Shown: in pieces, positions 8,269-16,358 of the stretch | Layout: each line of letters starts with the position of its first letter | Numbering within the stretch: the stretch's first letter is position 1 | Made by a program: the position numbers and the translations under genes | NCBI GenBank assembly: GCA_003481775.1 | Contig: QULU01000029.1 | Span: forward strand, 1-64,000 | Length of the DNA: 64,000 nt | Direction of reading: 5' to 3' | Source of the DNA: Clostridiaceae bacterium OM02-2AC | Lineage (GTDB): Bacteria > Bacillota_I > Bacilli_A > Erysipelotrichales > Erysipelotrichaceae | Notes under the pieces: generated by a model | Told to the model about the DNA's origin: nothing | Databases searched by the model: none | The model's input: only the letters and a program-made list of their open reading frames with translations

Positions 8269-10296
8269 TCACTTCTGCTTACAGCTCAATATGCGAATGT
8301 GGTAATCATAAACGCCGTATATTTCATAAGCCGTATAGGTGAACTCTCTTGTTTCCTGAGGCTGTAAGAATTCTCTGCCGCAAAGATACCACTTCATGCT
8401 TTTTATCACATTGCGAAAATCATCATACAATTCTATCTCTGCTTTGATGTAGCGCACCGGGACAGACAGATGGTTGCTTACGCTGCCATGCAGGGTGGCA
8501 AATCGTTTACTGCAATCAAAGTCCAGGTCCTTTAATACAATGCCCGCTTCCTCCTTTGCTTCATTTTTCTCTGCTGTGTCTGCCTGATCGACAGGCTGTA
8601 TCGCTTCCTGCTTGGTATTGCTTTCCTTTTCCGTCGTTTCTTCCCCTGTCTTCTCTTTCACTGCATATTTCCTATTGAAATCCGGGTATTCCTGAGACTT
8701 CTGTGTCTCCTTGGAAGCTTGTGTCCCGTGCAGCAGCTCCTGCACCTCGCGGCGCACCTCTTCCAGCAAGTCAGAATCCGGGCCATCTTCCGCATCATGA
8801 GCAGGAGTGAGTGCCTTGTCTTCTGGCGCAGCCTTCTCTGCTTGCACCTCTGCCTTTTCAAAGGTCTTTGGATTTGGGATTGTCTCTGTGCTATGAGCTA
8901 CTGGCTCCGGCGCTGTATGCACAGTCACTTCCTTTTCTTTTGGCAGTGCGGGTTGGAGCGGCTGCTGTTCGCGTGCAGACTCTTGAATACTGTTTATCAT
9001 CGGCTCCAGCACACCGACTGCCTGTATATGCAACTGCTCCACACAAGGGATTTTCTTTTCAAATTTTGAGGCATTGGAATTATAAAGTCCCGCTATATCC
9101 TCTGGCGTATCCTGTGGATAAACAACAACCTGTGGAACTGCATGACGCGGTGTATCATAGACCGGATGGCTTTGTGCAGACTGCCGCACCACGGAAACAT
9201 CTGCCTTCGCTTTCACGAGCTCATCCGCCGTATCCTCTGCACATCGTTGCGCACCCGCGATTTTTTTCATAGCCTGTTTTGTTGCTAATGAAGGCTGCAC
9301 CTCTTCTTCATAATCGCTGTGCAAGGTTGCTTCCTGACTCATTTGCATTTCTGGCGGCGTTTCCTCAACATCGCTCGTAATATACGCTTTTTTCGCATGT
9401 GCTGCAGCTTCTATGATCTGCTGCTCATGCCCGGCTTCTTCCTCCAGCAGCTGATCAAGCAGCTCCGTATGATCCTCATGCCCTGTCTGTGGGGTGGATT
9501 CACTAGGCTGCGTAATGTGGATTTCCTGTAAATCCTCATCGTCATCCGCATCGCTGTCATCCGCCAGTGCCTTTCGTATACCGGCAATGCGATAAGACGG
9601 TATGCTGTGCTTTTTCACACTCCCTGCATTGATGTTTTCCAGAATCTCCTGTTCCAGCTGATTGACCTGTATATCCATATCCGCAGCCGCAGCGGGTAAT
9701 GCGGGCTCTGTTGTCACAGGCTCACGATGCTCACCTTCCTGTGAGGGCTTTTGTGATACAGCCAACGCTTTCCTTCGCTTACGATCGCGCCGCTGGGATT
9801 TCACCAACAGAAATAAGGAGCTTACCAGCAAAAATCCCATCACAGCCCCATAGATGACTTTCCCCATACCGCTCTGTAGAAATTCATACACCCGTCCCAT
9901 ATATTTCATATGAAACAGATAGGCGCCGATTAAATCCTCATGCCTTGTTTCATATGTATCATAATAGCTGCTCTCCGGTGCCTGTGTAATGTAAAAGGTT
10001 TCCTGATTCCGCACCTCACTTTTCACAAACATGTGTGTGAGTATTACAGATTCACCAAAGCGCTCAGCCCGAAAGCTGATCAGCGTGTTGTTTCTCGGCT
10101 CCTCATTTTCTTGGAAGGTCTTTACAAAGATAAGAGAATCCTGTTCGATTGCTTTTTCCTTATTTTTACCCGTGACCTGTACCATACGGATATGCAGAAT
10201 ATGTTCACTCTGCTCTGGGGCATATATCAAAACCGTTATCCCCAATAGGAGTATGAGAAAAAGGGCTTCCAGAATCCATGACAGTTTTTGTTTCAT
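8269..10296 (-). CDS. SipW-like pseudo-signal peptidase with a ~400-residue acidic linker
   Basis: A 675-residue membrane protein aligned by eye with the SipW at 5174-5998. Residues 8-25 are transmembrane; residues 70-90 (NTLISFRAERFGESVILTHM) match the SipW strand and keep His88; DLIGAYLFHMKYMGRVYEFL matches the region before the second helix (~148-166). The segment equivalent to the catalytic TDSMEP reads VTGKNKEK, so the nucleophilic serine is missing. Residues ~170-585 are a low-complexity, Glu/Gln/Ala-rich linker. The last ~88 residues (DCSKRFATLHGSVSNHL onward) are the same C-terminal domain that ends SipW. The start has AGGAG upstream. It is probably a scaffold or regulatory pseudoenzyme of the TasA export route. 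Confidence 0.75.
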   Translation of the reverse strand: MKQKLSWILEALFLILLLGITVLIYAPEQSEHILHIRMVQVTGKNKEKAIEQDSLIFVKTFQENEEPRNNTLISFRAERFGESVILTHMFVKSEVRNQETFYITQAPESSYYDTYETRHEDLIGAYLFHMKYMGRVYEFLQSGMGKVIYGAVMGFLLVSSLFLLVKSQRRDRKRRKALAVSQKPSQEGEHREPVTTEPALPAAAADMDIQVNQLEQEILENINAGSVKKHSIPSYRIAGIRKALADDSDADDDEDLQEIHITQPSESTPQTGHEDHTELLDQLLEEEAGHEQQIIEAAAHAKKAYITSDVEETPPEMQMSQEATLHSDYEEEVQPSLATKQAMKKIAGAQRCAEDTADELVKAKADVSVVRQSAQSHPVYDTPRHAVPQVVVYPQDTPEDIAGLYNSNASKFEKKIPCVEQLHIQAVGVLEPMINSIQESAREQQPLQPALPKEKEVTVHTAPEPVAHSTETIPNPKTFEKAEVQAEKAAPEDKALTPAHDAEDGPDSDLLEEVRREVQELLHGTQASKETQKSQEYPDFNRKYAVKEKTGEETTEKESNTKQEAIQPVDQADTAEKNEAKEEAGIVLKDLDFDCSKRFATLHGSVSNHLSVPVRYIKAEIELYDDFRNVIKSMKWYLCGREFLQPQETREFTYTAYEIYGVYDYHIRILSCKQK

Positions 10297-10457
10297 ATCG
10301 TATCCACTCCTGCTTGCACTGCTGTACTGTTCACTGTTATTCTATCATAGATTTCAGCATATAAAATGCTCACAAAGCCCTTATTTATAAGGTTTCTGAA
10401 ATTTCTGTCCGCAAATCCCGACGTAAACATAAATTGTTGTATTTATGTCGTGTTTTA

Positions 10458-10490
10458 CAAAAAAAAGCCTCCGACAAGAAGTCGTAAGGC
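10458..10490 (-). terminator. Terminator of the PTS/D-amino acid operon
   Basis: On the minus strand, GCCTtaCGAC and GTCGgAGGC arms with a five-base loop are followed by eight T. It lies immediately after the stop codon of the last gene at 10495 and closes the nine-gene operon starting at 17126. Confidence 0.85.
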
Positions 10491-10494
10491 AACA

Positions 10495-10983
10495 TTACAC
10501 ATCGTGGTACGAAAGCTCAAAAACAGCTTCATCCCGAAACACCATACAAGGCGCATAGCAGCTTTGCAATACATCCGGCATTCCCATCAAATCCACACCA
10601 CAGCTATCGCTTGTATCATATAAGGAGGCTTCCCTGGTGAGCGGCACATATAGATAGGCTATTCCACAATAGTAGCTGGCTGCTATAAAGCCGCCCAGCT
10701 CCTTTACTTGCCGATTTCCTACTACCAGCAACACACTGTCTTTTTGACAGCCGCTGTGATAAAGAAATCGAACGACCACCTCCAGATTATCGAAGGTCTT
10801 GATCGGCGCCGTATCGGAAACAACAAATTCCGCAGCCTTTGGAAATTGCGCTGCAATCTCCTTTCTTATTGCGGCCTGCACACCTGCTTCATAAAGAATC
10901 AGAAGCTTATCCGCTTTGATATAGGTATTCAGCTTTTTCACAATTCCCCGACAGCTGATTACCCTTTCCTTTTCTATTTGCAT
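10495..10983 (-). CDS. Half-length 3-dehydroquinate-synthase-like protein, likely non-catalytic
   Basis: About 162 residues. The central part parallels the NAD-binding core of DHQ synthase (AroB): SVLLVVGNRQVKELGGFIAA, then YYCGIAYLYVPLT, TSDSCGVDLMG and the QSCYAPCMVF strand, which align with the family pattern of a GGG turn, GDLAGFVAA, YMRGI, PTTLLA, DSSVGGK and QP..V.ID. The GGG nucleotide turn is GNR, the GGK lysine is absent, and the entire C-terminal metal-binding domain is missing. Catalysis of the shikimate step is therefore unlikely. The frame can begin with GTG at 10992, overlapping the YitT stop; ATG 10983 has AGGTG six bases upstream and is preferred. Last gene of the operon. Confidence 0.6.
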   Translation of the reverse strand: MQIEKERVISCRGIVKKLNTYIKADKLLILYEAGVQAAIRKEIAAQFPKAAEFVVSDTAPIKTFDNLEVVVRFLYHSGCQKDSVLLVVGNRQVKELGGFIAASYYCGIAYLYVPLTREASLYDTSDSCGVDLMGMPDVLQSCYAPCMVFRDEAVFELSYHDV

Positions 10984-10988
10984 CAGCT

Positions 10989-11861
10989 TCACCTGTTCTT
11001 TCCGCCTTCCTTGAGCAGCTTTGGAAAATATCCGCTTACCCGCACATGGTCGAAGAAGATCACAAAGGCCTGTTCATCACAATTTTGTATCTGTCTTTTC
11101 AAATGACTGTATTGTCCTCTGGTGATTGCCACCATCATGACCTCCTTCCTGCGTCCGCTGTAGCCGCCTGCGCCATCCCATACCGTAACACCGCGCCCCA
11201 CATCCAGGATCAGCTGCTGCTTCAATTTCGGATTCTCTGTGATTATCAAGGCAGCTGATTCTGCATTATCCTCGTGAATCCGATCCAGCACGAAGGACAG
11301 AATACAGCTGTGTACGATGGAATACAAGGCAACCTGACTGTCATAGATGAGAAAACAGATGAGATAGATTGCCGTGTTGACAAGCAGATAAACACTGCCG
11401 ACGCTTCCCTTTCCCGTTTTCGTCAGATACAGACCGATGATATCAATCCCTCCACCGCTCCCGCGTCCCTTGAAGAACAGTCTGGTTCCATATGCGCAAA
11501 GAACGGAGCCAAGCAATACAGAGATAAAGACATCCTCCACCAAAGGTGTTTTTGGCACCGGTATCACCGACAGAAACAGCGATTCAAACAGTATGACAAC
11601 AGCGGTATGCACCGCAAATTCTTGAGCCAGCACCTTTGCGGCGAGCATGATCATGAAGATATTCAGTATCAGATTCAGAATACCTGCGATATCAAAGGGA
11701 AGCTGATAGGGCAAACAGTGCATCAGGAAGTCCCTGAGCAGCTGGGCAATCCCTAAAAAGCCGGCACTGTATATGTGCAGCGGAACCAGAAAGAGATTCA
11801 TGGAGAGGGAAAACAACAGCGCTCCGCCAATACAGTACAGCCAGGATTGCGTTGCTTTCAT
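10989..11861 (-). CDS. YitT-family membrane protein
   Basis: A 290-residue protein with five or six hydrophobic segments in the first ~200 residues (for example LFSLSMNLFLVPLHIYSAGF and GRGSGGGIDIIGLYLT) followed by a cytoplasmic DUF2179 domain ending VIFFDHVRVSGYF. This is the standard YitT layout. YitT proteins are common in Firmicutes and are thought to be transporters, but no substrate is established. The ATG overlaps the alanine racemase stop as ATGA, so the two are translationally coupled. In this operon it could export or import a D-amino acid or related product, which is inference. Confidence 0.85.
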   Translation of the reverse strand: MKATQSWLYCIGGALLFSLSMNLFLVPLHIYSAGFLGIAQLLRDFLMHCLPYQLPFDIAGILNLILNIFMIMLAAKVLAQEFAVHTAVVILFESLFLSVIPVPKTPLVEDVFISVLLGSVLCAYGTRLFFKGRGSGGGIDIIGLYLTKTGKGSVGSVYLLVNTAIYLICFLIYDSQVALYSIVHSCILSFVLDRIHEDNAESAALIITENPKLKQQLILDVGRGVTVWDGAGGYSGRRKEVMMVAITRGQYSHLKRQIQNCDEQAFVIFFDHVRVSGYFPKLLKEGGKNR

Positions 11862-13003
11862 ATGATATAGCGCTGTACGCGATCGGTGATTCCCACCGCA
11901 ATTTCTCCCGCAGTCCCCTGTATGATTTTGCCAAGCAGATAGCTGCTGACAGCATTGGTTCCATCATCACCGCTTAACAGTGCATATTCTCCGACCTGTA
12001 CCCCTTCAATATCGCTTACATCAACCATAAACATATCCATGCATACCTTTCCGATCAGCAAAGCCTTTTGGCCATGAATGGAAACATAGCCTTGCGGGGA
12101 TTGTGCAATGCAGCGCCGGTATCCATCCGCAAAGCCTGCTGCCAGCACGGCGATTCTGACCGGTCGCTTTGCGATAAAGTCATGCCCGTAGCCAACCCCT
12201 TCTCCTATTCCGATATCACGCAGAAGCACGATTCTCGCTTTCCAGACAAGTGCTTCCTGCAATGGAATAGACTGCTGCTCGGATGTAGCGGCAAGACCGA
12301 AGATGTATGCACCGACACGCACCATATCCATATGCAGCTCAGGAGCATGAACCGCTGCCTTGCTGTTGCAGATATGACAGATTCCCGTGTCCACTCCCTG
12401 CTCCTGCAAGGCCCTGATGCAGTCTTGAAAACGCTGCCGCTGCACATCAGTAAACGCCTGCTCCTTTGTATTGCTTCCAGCGCCGTATACCAAATGGGTA
12501 TACATCCCCGTTATGTTTATGTTTGGCAGGGAAAACAAAGGAAGCAGCTGTTTTACGCAGCACGGTATATCCTTGCAGCAATCCATCCCCATACGGTGAA
12601 AGCCGGTATCCAGCTTCAAATGCACGGATACCTGTACCTTCATGCTGACACAGCGTGCAGACATATGGGCCAGTGAGGAGGCTGAATAAGCACTGAGGGT
12701 AATTTTGTTCTCTGCCGCCAGCAATATCTCCTCATCCGACACATAGCCAAATACAAGAATCGGCTTTTTGCCTGCTGCCCTCCGCACACGCAGAGCCTCC
12801 TGCATGGTTGCTGTCCCATACCAGTCACACAAATCGTCAATCGCCTGCACACACGGCTCGATTCCATGACCGTACGCATTCCCTTTTACGACCGCCATAA
12901 ATCTCGTTCCCGCTGTAAGACGACGCTTCAGCTGTATCACGTTTTCCCGCATGCGCTCCGTATGGATTTCTGCATAGGTTCGACAGTGAATCTTCTCATC
13001 CAT
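11858..13003 (-). CDS. alr: Alanine racemase
   Basis: A 381-residue fold-type III PLP enzyme interconverting L- and D-alanine. The PLP lysine is Lys40 in AVVKGNAYGHG; the second catalytic base is the tyrosine in EGVGYGHDF; the typical KVCMDMFMVD strand follows. All key residues of a genuine alanine racemase are present, so a changed reaction is not indicated. It lies two bases downstream of the D-amino acid transaminase gene and overlaps YitT by four bases. Its position in a sugar PTS operon suggests a catabolic or D-amino acid-recycling role rather than the housekeeping cell-wall copy. Confidence 0.92.
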   Translation of the reverse strand: MDEKIHCRTYAEIHTERMRENVIQLKRRLTAGTRFMAVVKGNAYGHGIEPCVQAIDDLCDWYGTATMQEALRVRRAAGKKPILVFGYVSDEEILLAAENKITLSAYSASSLAHMSARCVSMKVQVSVHLKLDTGFHRMGMDCCKDIPCCVKQLLPLFSLPNINITGMYTHLVYGAGSNTKEQAFTDVQRQRFQDCIRALQEQGVDTGICHICNSKAAVHAPELHMDMVRVGAYIFGLAATSEQQSIPLQEALVWKARIVLLRDIGIGEGVGYGHDFIAKRPVRIAVLAAGFADGYRRCIAQSPQGYVSIHGQKALLIGKVCMDMFMVDVSDIEGVQVGEYALLSGDDGTNAVSSYLLGKIIQGTAGEIAVGITDRVQRYII

Positions 13004-13005
13004 AG

Positions 13006-13896
13006 CTATTCAGCTCTGCCGCACTCCGCAATGATGGCGGCCTCATATGCTTTCTGCAGCTTTTTCAAAATCGGCCCGGGGTTTCCATCGCCGATCAAAT
13101 GTCCATCCACCTGTAAGACGGCGCAGCATTCCGTATTTGTATCTGCAACGATAACCTCATCCGCAGCGTACAGCTCCTCCAGCGTAAAGGTGTCTTCGCG
13201 AAAGGGAATCTGTTCCTGCTCACTCAGTGCTTCCAGTATCTTCTTCGTTGTGCTGGGCAGAATATCCTCATTTTCAACATGTGTCAGAATACAGCCATTC
13301 TGAACAATCAATATAGAGCCGGATTTTTCCTCTGTGACAATGCCGTCCTTGACCAGAATCGCCTTGGCTGCCCCCCGTTTCTTCGCCTCATAGCGCGCCA
13401 TGCAGATTGGAATCAGATTCAATGTTTTCACATGACAGTATTTCCAGCGGATATCCTCTACACTGATTGCCGTTGTTCCCGCTTTGATTTTTTCCACATT
13501 GCGCGGAGTGTGTACCGCAAAGCCGGACAGCACCGGCATCTGCTCCCTGCACGCAGGAAACAGATGATTTCTGACACCGTCATCCCCTCTTGTCAGCTGC
13601 ATGTACACATAGCCGCTGTGCAAAGCATTTTCTTCGACCAGCTGTTGGAAGAAGCTTTGGAATTCCTCTTTTGTATAATGCAGATTGAACTTCACGATTT
13701 CCGCTCCCTGAAACAGACGGTCAAGATGCCGCTTTAGACCAAACAGCTTTCCATTGTATACGCGTACAACCTCATATAAACCGTCTCCAAAGACATAGCC
13801 GCGATCCTGAAGAGAGATATGGATATCCTGCTCATCCACCATGACTCCCTTCCATAAATATCGTTCCCCGATTCCTTTTTTTTCTGTACTATTCAT
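13006..13896 (-). CDS. dat: D-amino acid transaminase (fold-type IV PLP enzyme)
   Basis: About 296 residues. The PLP lysine is Lys157 in KYCHVKTLN. DRGYVFGDGLYEVVRVYNG is the class IV N-terminal motif. The R-x-H element in LTRGDDGVRNHLFP matches the carboxylate-trap Arg98/His100 of Bacillus D-amino acid transaminase, supporting D-specificity over branched-chain transaminase or aminodeoxychorismate lyase. The enzyme moves an amino group from a D-amino acid, often D-alanine, to a 2-oxo acid. The start is set at ATG 13896, 16 bases after the EIIA stop, with AAGGA seven bases upstream; a start at 13947 would overlap EIIA. It pairs with the alanine racemase gene that follows. Confidence 0.88.
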   Translation of the reverse strand: MNSTEKKGIGERYLWKGVMVDEQDIHISLQDRGYVFGDGLYEVVRVYNGKLFGLKRHLDRLFQGAEIVKFNLHYTKEEFQSFFQQLVEENALHSGYVYMQLTRGDDGVRNHLFPACREQMPVLSGFAVHTPRNVEKIKAGTTAISVEDIRWKYCHVKTLNLIPICMARYEAKKRGAAKAILVKDGIVTEEKSGSILIVQNGCILTHVENEDILPSTTKKILEALSEQEQIPFREDTFTLEELYAADEVIVADTNTECCAVLQVDGHLIGDGNPGPILKKLQKAYEAAIIAECGRAE

Positions 13897-13912
13897 CCTG
13901 ATATCCTTCTTT

Positions 13913-14338
13913 CTATTCCTTGCATGCTGCATAGCATATTTTCCCACTCAGCATTCCATAGGTATCCCGGAACACCTCATCCATGTGCTCCTTCAGCTGA
14001 TCGAAATCCATGAACCTGCGTGAGGTCACAGCCTCCAGAAATATGGGAAGGTTAATACCGTAAAAGCATTCCAGCTTTTTTTCCTTATAGAGTCTTCCGA
14101 TTGCTTTTGCTGTGACATTGCAGGGGGAGCCCCCCAGTAAATCTGTCAAAACGATCACACCGTCTCCTTCATCTGCCTGCTCGATTGCCTGATAGACCTT
14201 TTGTTCAAACTGTTCGATGCTGTCCCCGTGAAACAGCCCCAGATGTGCAACATTTCCGATATTTCCGACAATCAGCTTTCCGCTGCTGACAAAGGCTTCT
14301 GCCAAAGGCCCATGTGTGGCGAGTACCAGTCCTATCAT
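13913..14338 (-). CDS. PTS mannose-family EIIA component
   Basis: A 141-residue cytoplasmic phosphocarrier. His9 in LATHGPLAEA is the phosphorylation site, and VIVLTDLLGGSPCN is the hallmark EIIA-Man strand-turn. The start has GGGAGG nine bases upstream. It accepts phosphate from HPr and passes it to the EIIB at 14354-14830. The gene order IIC-IID-aldolase-IIB-IIA shows the aldolase was inserted inside the PTS set. Confidence 0.92.
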   Translation of the reverse strand: MIGLVLATHGPLAEAFVSSGKLIVGNIGNVAHLGLFHGDSIEQFEQKVYQAIEQADEGDGVIVLTDLLGGSPCNVTAKAIGRLYKEKKLECFYGINLPIFLEAVTSRRFMDFDQLKEHMDEVFRDTYGMLSGKICYAACKE

Positions 14339-14353
14339 ACGACGTGCCCTCCC

Positions 14354-14830
14354 CTACACTGCGTCTTTGATTTCGATTCGTTTATCATCCGGTACGACTC
14401 GAATATAGACGTCCATGCCCTTGCTCTGCATAGCCTTGATGCTTTTCATTTCTTCCTCATTTACCGCAATGTTGCGATACAGCTTCCGTCTGTCTGCTCT
14501 GGCACCGATTCCACCGATGCCCACTTCCTGTATGGAAACACCGGCATCATGCAGATCCAGAAAGACCATCGGCGTTTTCGCAAGCAGGAAGATACGTTCA
14601 TCCTCACTGCCTGCTTCCTTCAGATAGGAGATAGCACTGCTTACGGAAAGCACCTCCAGTTCCAGACTGCTCGGCATTGCGGATTTCATGATCATTTTCA
14701 TAAAAGAATCCTTTGCGGCCTTATCATCCACAATAATCACCTTGCTGGCTTTGGTATGCAATACCCAGGCTGTCATGACCTGCCCGTGTACCAGGCGATC
14801 ATCGACACGTGCATATACAATATTTTTCAT
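14354..14830 (-). CDS. PTS mannose-family EIIB component
   Basis: About 158 residues beginning MKNIVYARVDDRLVHGQVMT, where the histidine in RLVHGQV is the EIIB phosphorylation site. Later elements (VIIVDDKAAKD, IGGIGARADRRKLYRNI) are typical of the sorbose/mannose subfamily. The start at 14830 is four bases from the aldolase stop and has AGAGGA upstream; an open frame extends to 14896 but would overlap the aldolase. It phosphorylates the incoming sugar held by the IIC/IID pair. Confidence 0.92.
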   Translation of the reverse strand: MKNIVYARVDDRLVHGQVMTAWVLHTKASKVIIVDDKAAKDSFMKMIMKSAMPSSLELEVLSVSSAISYLKEAGSEDERIFLLAKTPMVFLDLHDAGVSIQEVGIGGIGARADRRKLYRNIAVNEEEMKSIKAMQSKGMDVYIRVVPDDKRIEIKDAV

Positions 14831-14834
14831 ACGA

Positions 14835-15488
14835 TTATTCCTCTTTCTTCTGTAGACAGGCGATAAATGCCTCGGCGCGATGCTGCAATTCCTCAAAGCG
14901 GCCCTCCTGAATCACCTGCTTATCCAGTAAGCGTCCGCTGATTCCATAGCCGGTGCAGCCGATCGATGCGAATTCTGCAATGTTTTCTTCTGTGATCCCG
15001 GCTGTCGCAATGAATTTCACATGAGAAATCGGTCCCATCAAATCCCTGATATAAGAGGCCCCCATTCTGGCAGCCGGAAACAGCTTGACATAATCTGCCC
15101 CGTATTCATGCGCATTTAATACCTCGGTGGGACTCAGCGCTCCCGGTATAGACAGCATGCCCAGCTCCTTCGTCTTGCGAATAACCGCTTCCTTTACATT
15201 CGGCGAAATGATGTAGGCAGCCCCTGCCTGATGCGCCAGTTCCACCTGCTCGGTGTTGATAACCGTCCCTGCACCGATTGCCATACGGCCCCGGAAGTGC
15301 TTTTCCAGCATGGTGATCGCATCCAGTGTTTCCGTATAATCTTTGCTTTTTTGATCAAAGGTTACCTCTGCCAGACGGATACCGCCCTTGTATAATGCTT
15401 CCATCGTTTTGCAGAGGGTGTCACCATAGACACCCCGGCAAATCACGATCAGCTTATGCTCCTCAAGCATGGCTCTGCTTGTTTCCAT
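14835..15488 (-). CDS. eda: 2-keto-3-deoxy-6-phosphogluconate/4-hydroxy-2-oxoglutarate aldolase
   Basis: A 217-residue class I aldolase. The Schiff-base lysine is in GADYVKLFPAAR at about residue 134; the catalytic Glu lies in RLAEVTFD and the AIGAGTVIN strand is conserved. It splits KDPG to pyruvate and glyceraldehyde-3-phosphate, or a closely related 2-keto-3-deoxy acid. A KDPG aldolase inside a mannose-family PTS is the arrangement of the D-glucosaminate (dga) operon of enterics, where a PLP ammonia-lyase makes the KDGP substrate. No dgaE-like ammonia-lyase is present here. The start has GGAGGAAGG upstream. Confidence 0.88.
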   Translation of the reverse strand: METSRAMLEEHKLIVICRGVYGDTLCKTMEALYKGGIRLAEVTFDQKSKDYTETLDAITMLEKHFRGRMAIGAGTVINTEQVELAHQAGAAYIISPNVKEAVIRKTKELGMLSIPGALSPTEVLNAHEYGADYVKLFPAARMGASYIRDLMGPISHVKFIATAGITEENIAEFASIGCTGYGISGRLLDKQVIQEGRFEELQHRAEAFIACLQKKEE

Positions 15489-15506
15489 ATAGTCCTTCCT
15501 CCTTTC

Positions 15507-16355
15507 TTAGAAGAAACCAATCAGCACACCGACAATGGCGATGGCGATCAGAATCAGTATGATTTTTGATGTTGACAGCTTTTTCTGCAGCAGGAAGTAA
15601 GAGAGAAAGACAAAGCCGATTGGCAGCAAGCCCTTGAATATCGCATCAAAGATGGTTTCCTGCAGAACCATGTCCGAGCTTCCCAGATGCAAAATCGTAG
15701 AGGAGGTAACGGTAACGGTCGTAGCCGCAAGTCCTCCCAGCGTAATGGCACCGACCGCTGTAGCCAGCGTCATAAAGCGCTCCAGCTTACCGCTCGCAAA
15801 CAAACCGTTGACAGCTTCCTTTCCTTTTTTATAGGAGGTCTGAAACATCCAGTAGCATGGCACCATGACATAAAATACGGTTACAAGCATGTAGAAGATC
15901 GGACCGAAGAAGTTGCCATCCATTCCCATACCGATGGCGATGGAGGCAACAATAGGGATTGCGGTCCCCTGCCGCAGGGCATCAAACACACCCGCAAGAG
16001 GTCCCATCAGTCCGGTTTTGATTGCACTGATGTCCTCTCCTTCAATCGGCAGTCCGTTTGCACGCTCCTCCTCCAAAGAGCATACCAGCCCCATAATGAT
16101 AGAGCCGCCGTAATATCCGGCCGTATTGAAGAATTCCATATGCCGCTGACATGCATTCACGAATTCTTCCTTATCATCTCCATACAGCCTTTTCAACACC
16201 GGACCCAGACAGCCCAGCACACCAGGAGCCTGCAGACGCTCATAGCTCAGGGTTGCTTCTCCGAGCAGATGCCAGAGAAGAAAGCATTTATTCAAATCGG
16301 TTTTTGTCAGCTTTTTCTCTGTCTGCATTCTGGTATCTGTTACCTGTTGTTCCAT
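15507..16355 (-). CDS. PTS mannose-family EIID membrane component
   Basis: A 282-residue permease subunit with the family opening LTKTDLNKCFLLWHLLGEAT and YERLQAPGVLGCLGPVLKRL, the TAGYYGGSIIMGLVCSLEEE signature, and hydrophobic segments in the C-terminal third. Together with IIC it forms the membrane channel. It starts three bases after the IIC stop region, preceded by an AGGAAGAGG element. Confidence 0.93.
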   Translation of the reverse strand: MEQQVTDTRMQTEKKLTKTDLNKCFLLWHLLGEATLSYERLQAPGVLGCLGPVLKRLYGDDKEEFVNACQRHMEFFNTAGYYGGSIIMGLVCSLEEERANGLPIEGEDISAIKTGLMGPLAGVFDALRQGTAIPIVASIAIGMGMDGNFFGPIFYMLVTVFYVMVPCYWMFQTSYKKGKEAVNGLFASGKLERFMTLATAVGAITLGGLAATTVTVTSSTILHLGSSDMVLQETIFDAIFKGLLPIGFVFLSYFLLQKKLSTSKIILILIAIAIVGVLIGFF

Positions 16356-16358
16356 ACG

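Noticed and set aside
11858..13003. Alanine racemase homologue acting as a D-glucosaminate-type dehydratase
   Set aside because: Both catalytic residues (Lys40 and the GVGYGH tyrosine) and the CMDMFMVD block are those of a true alanine racemase.
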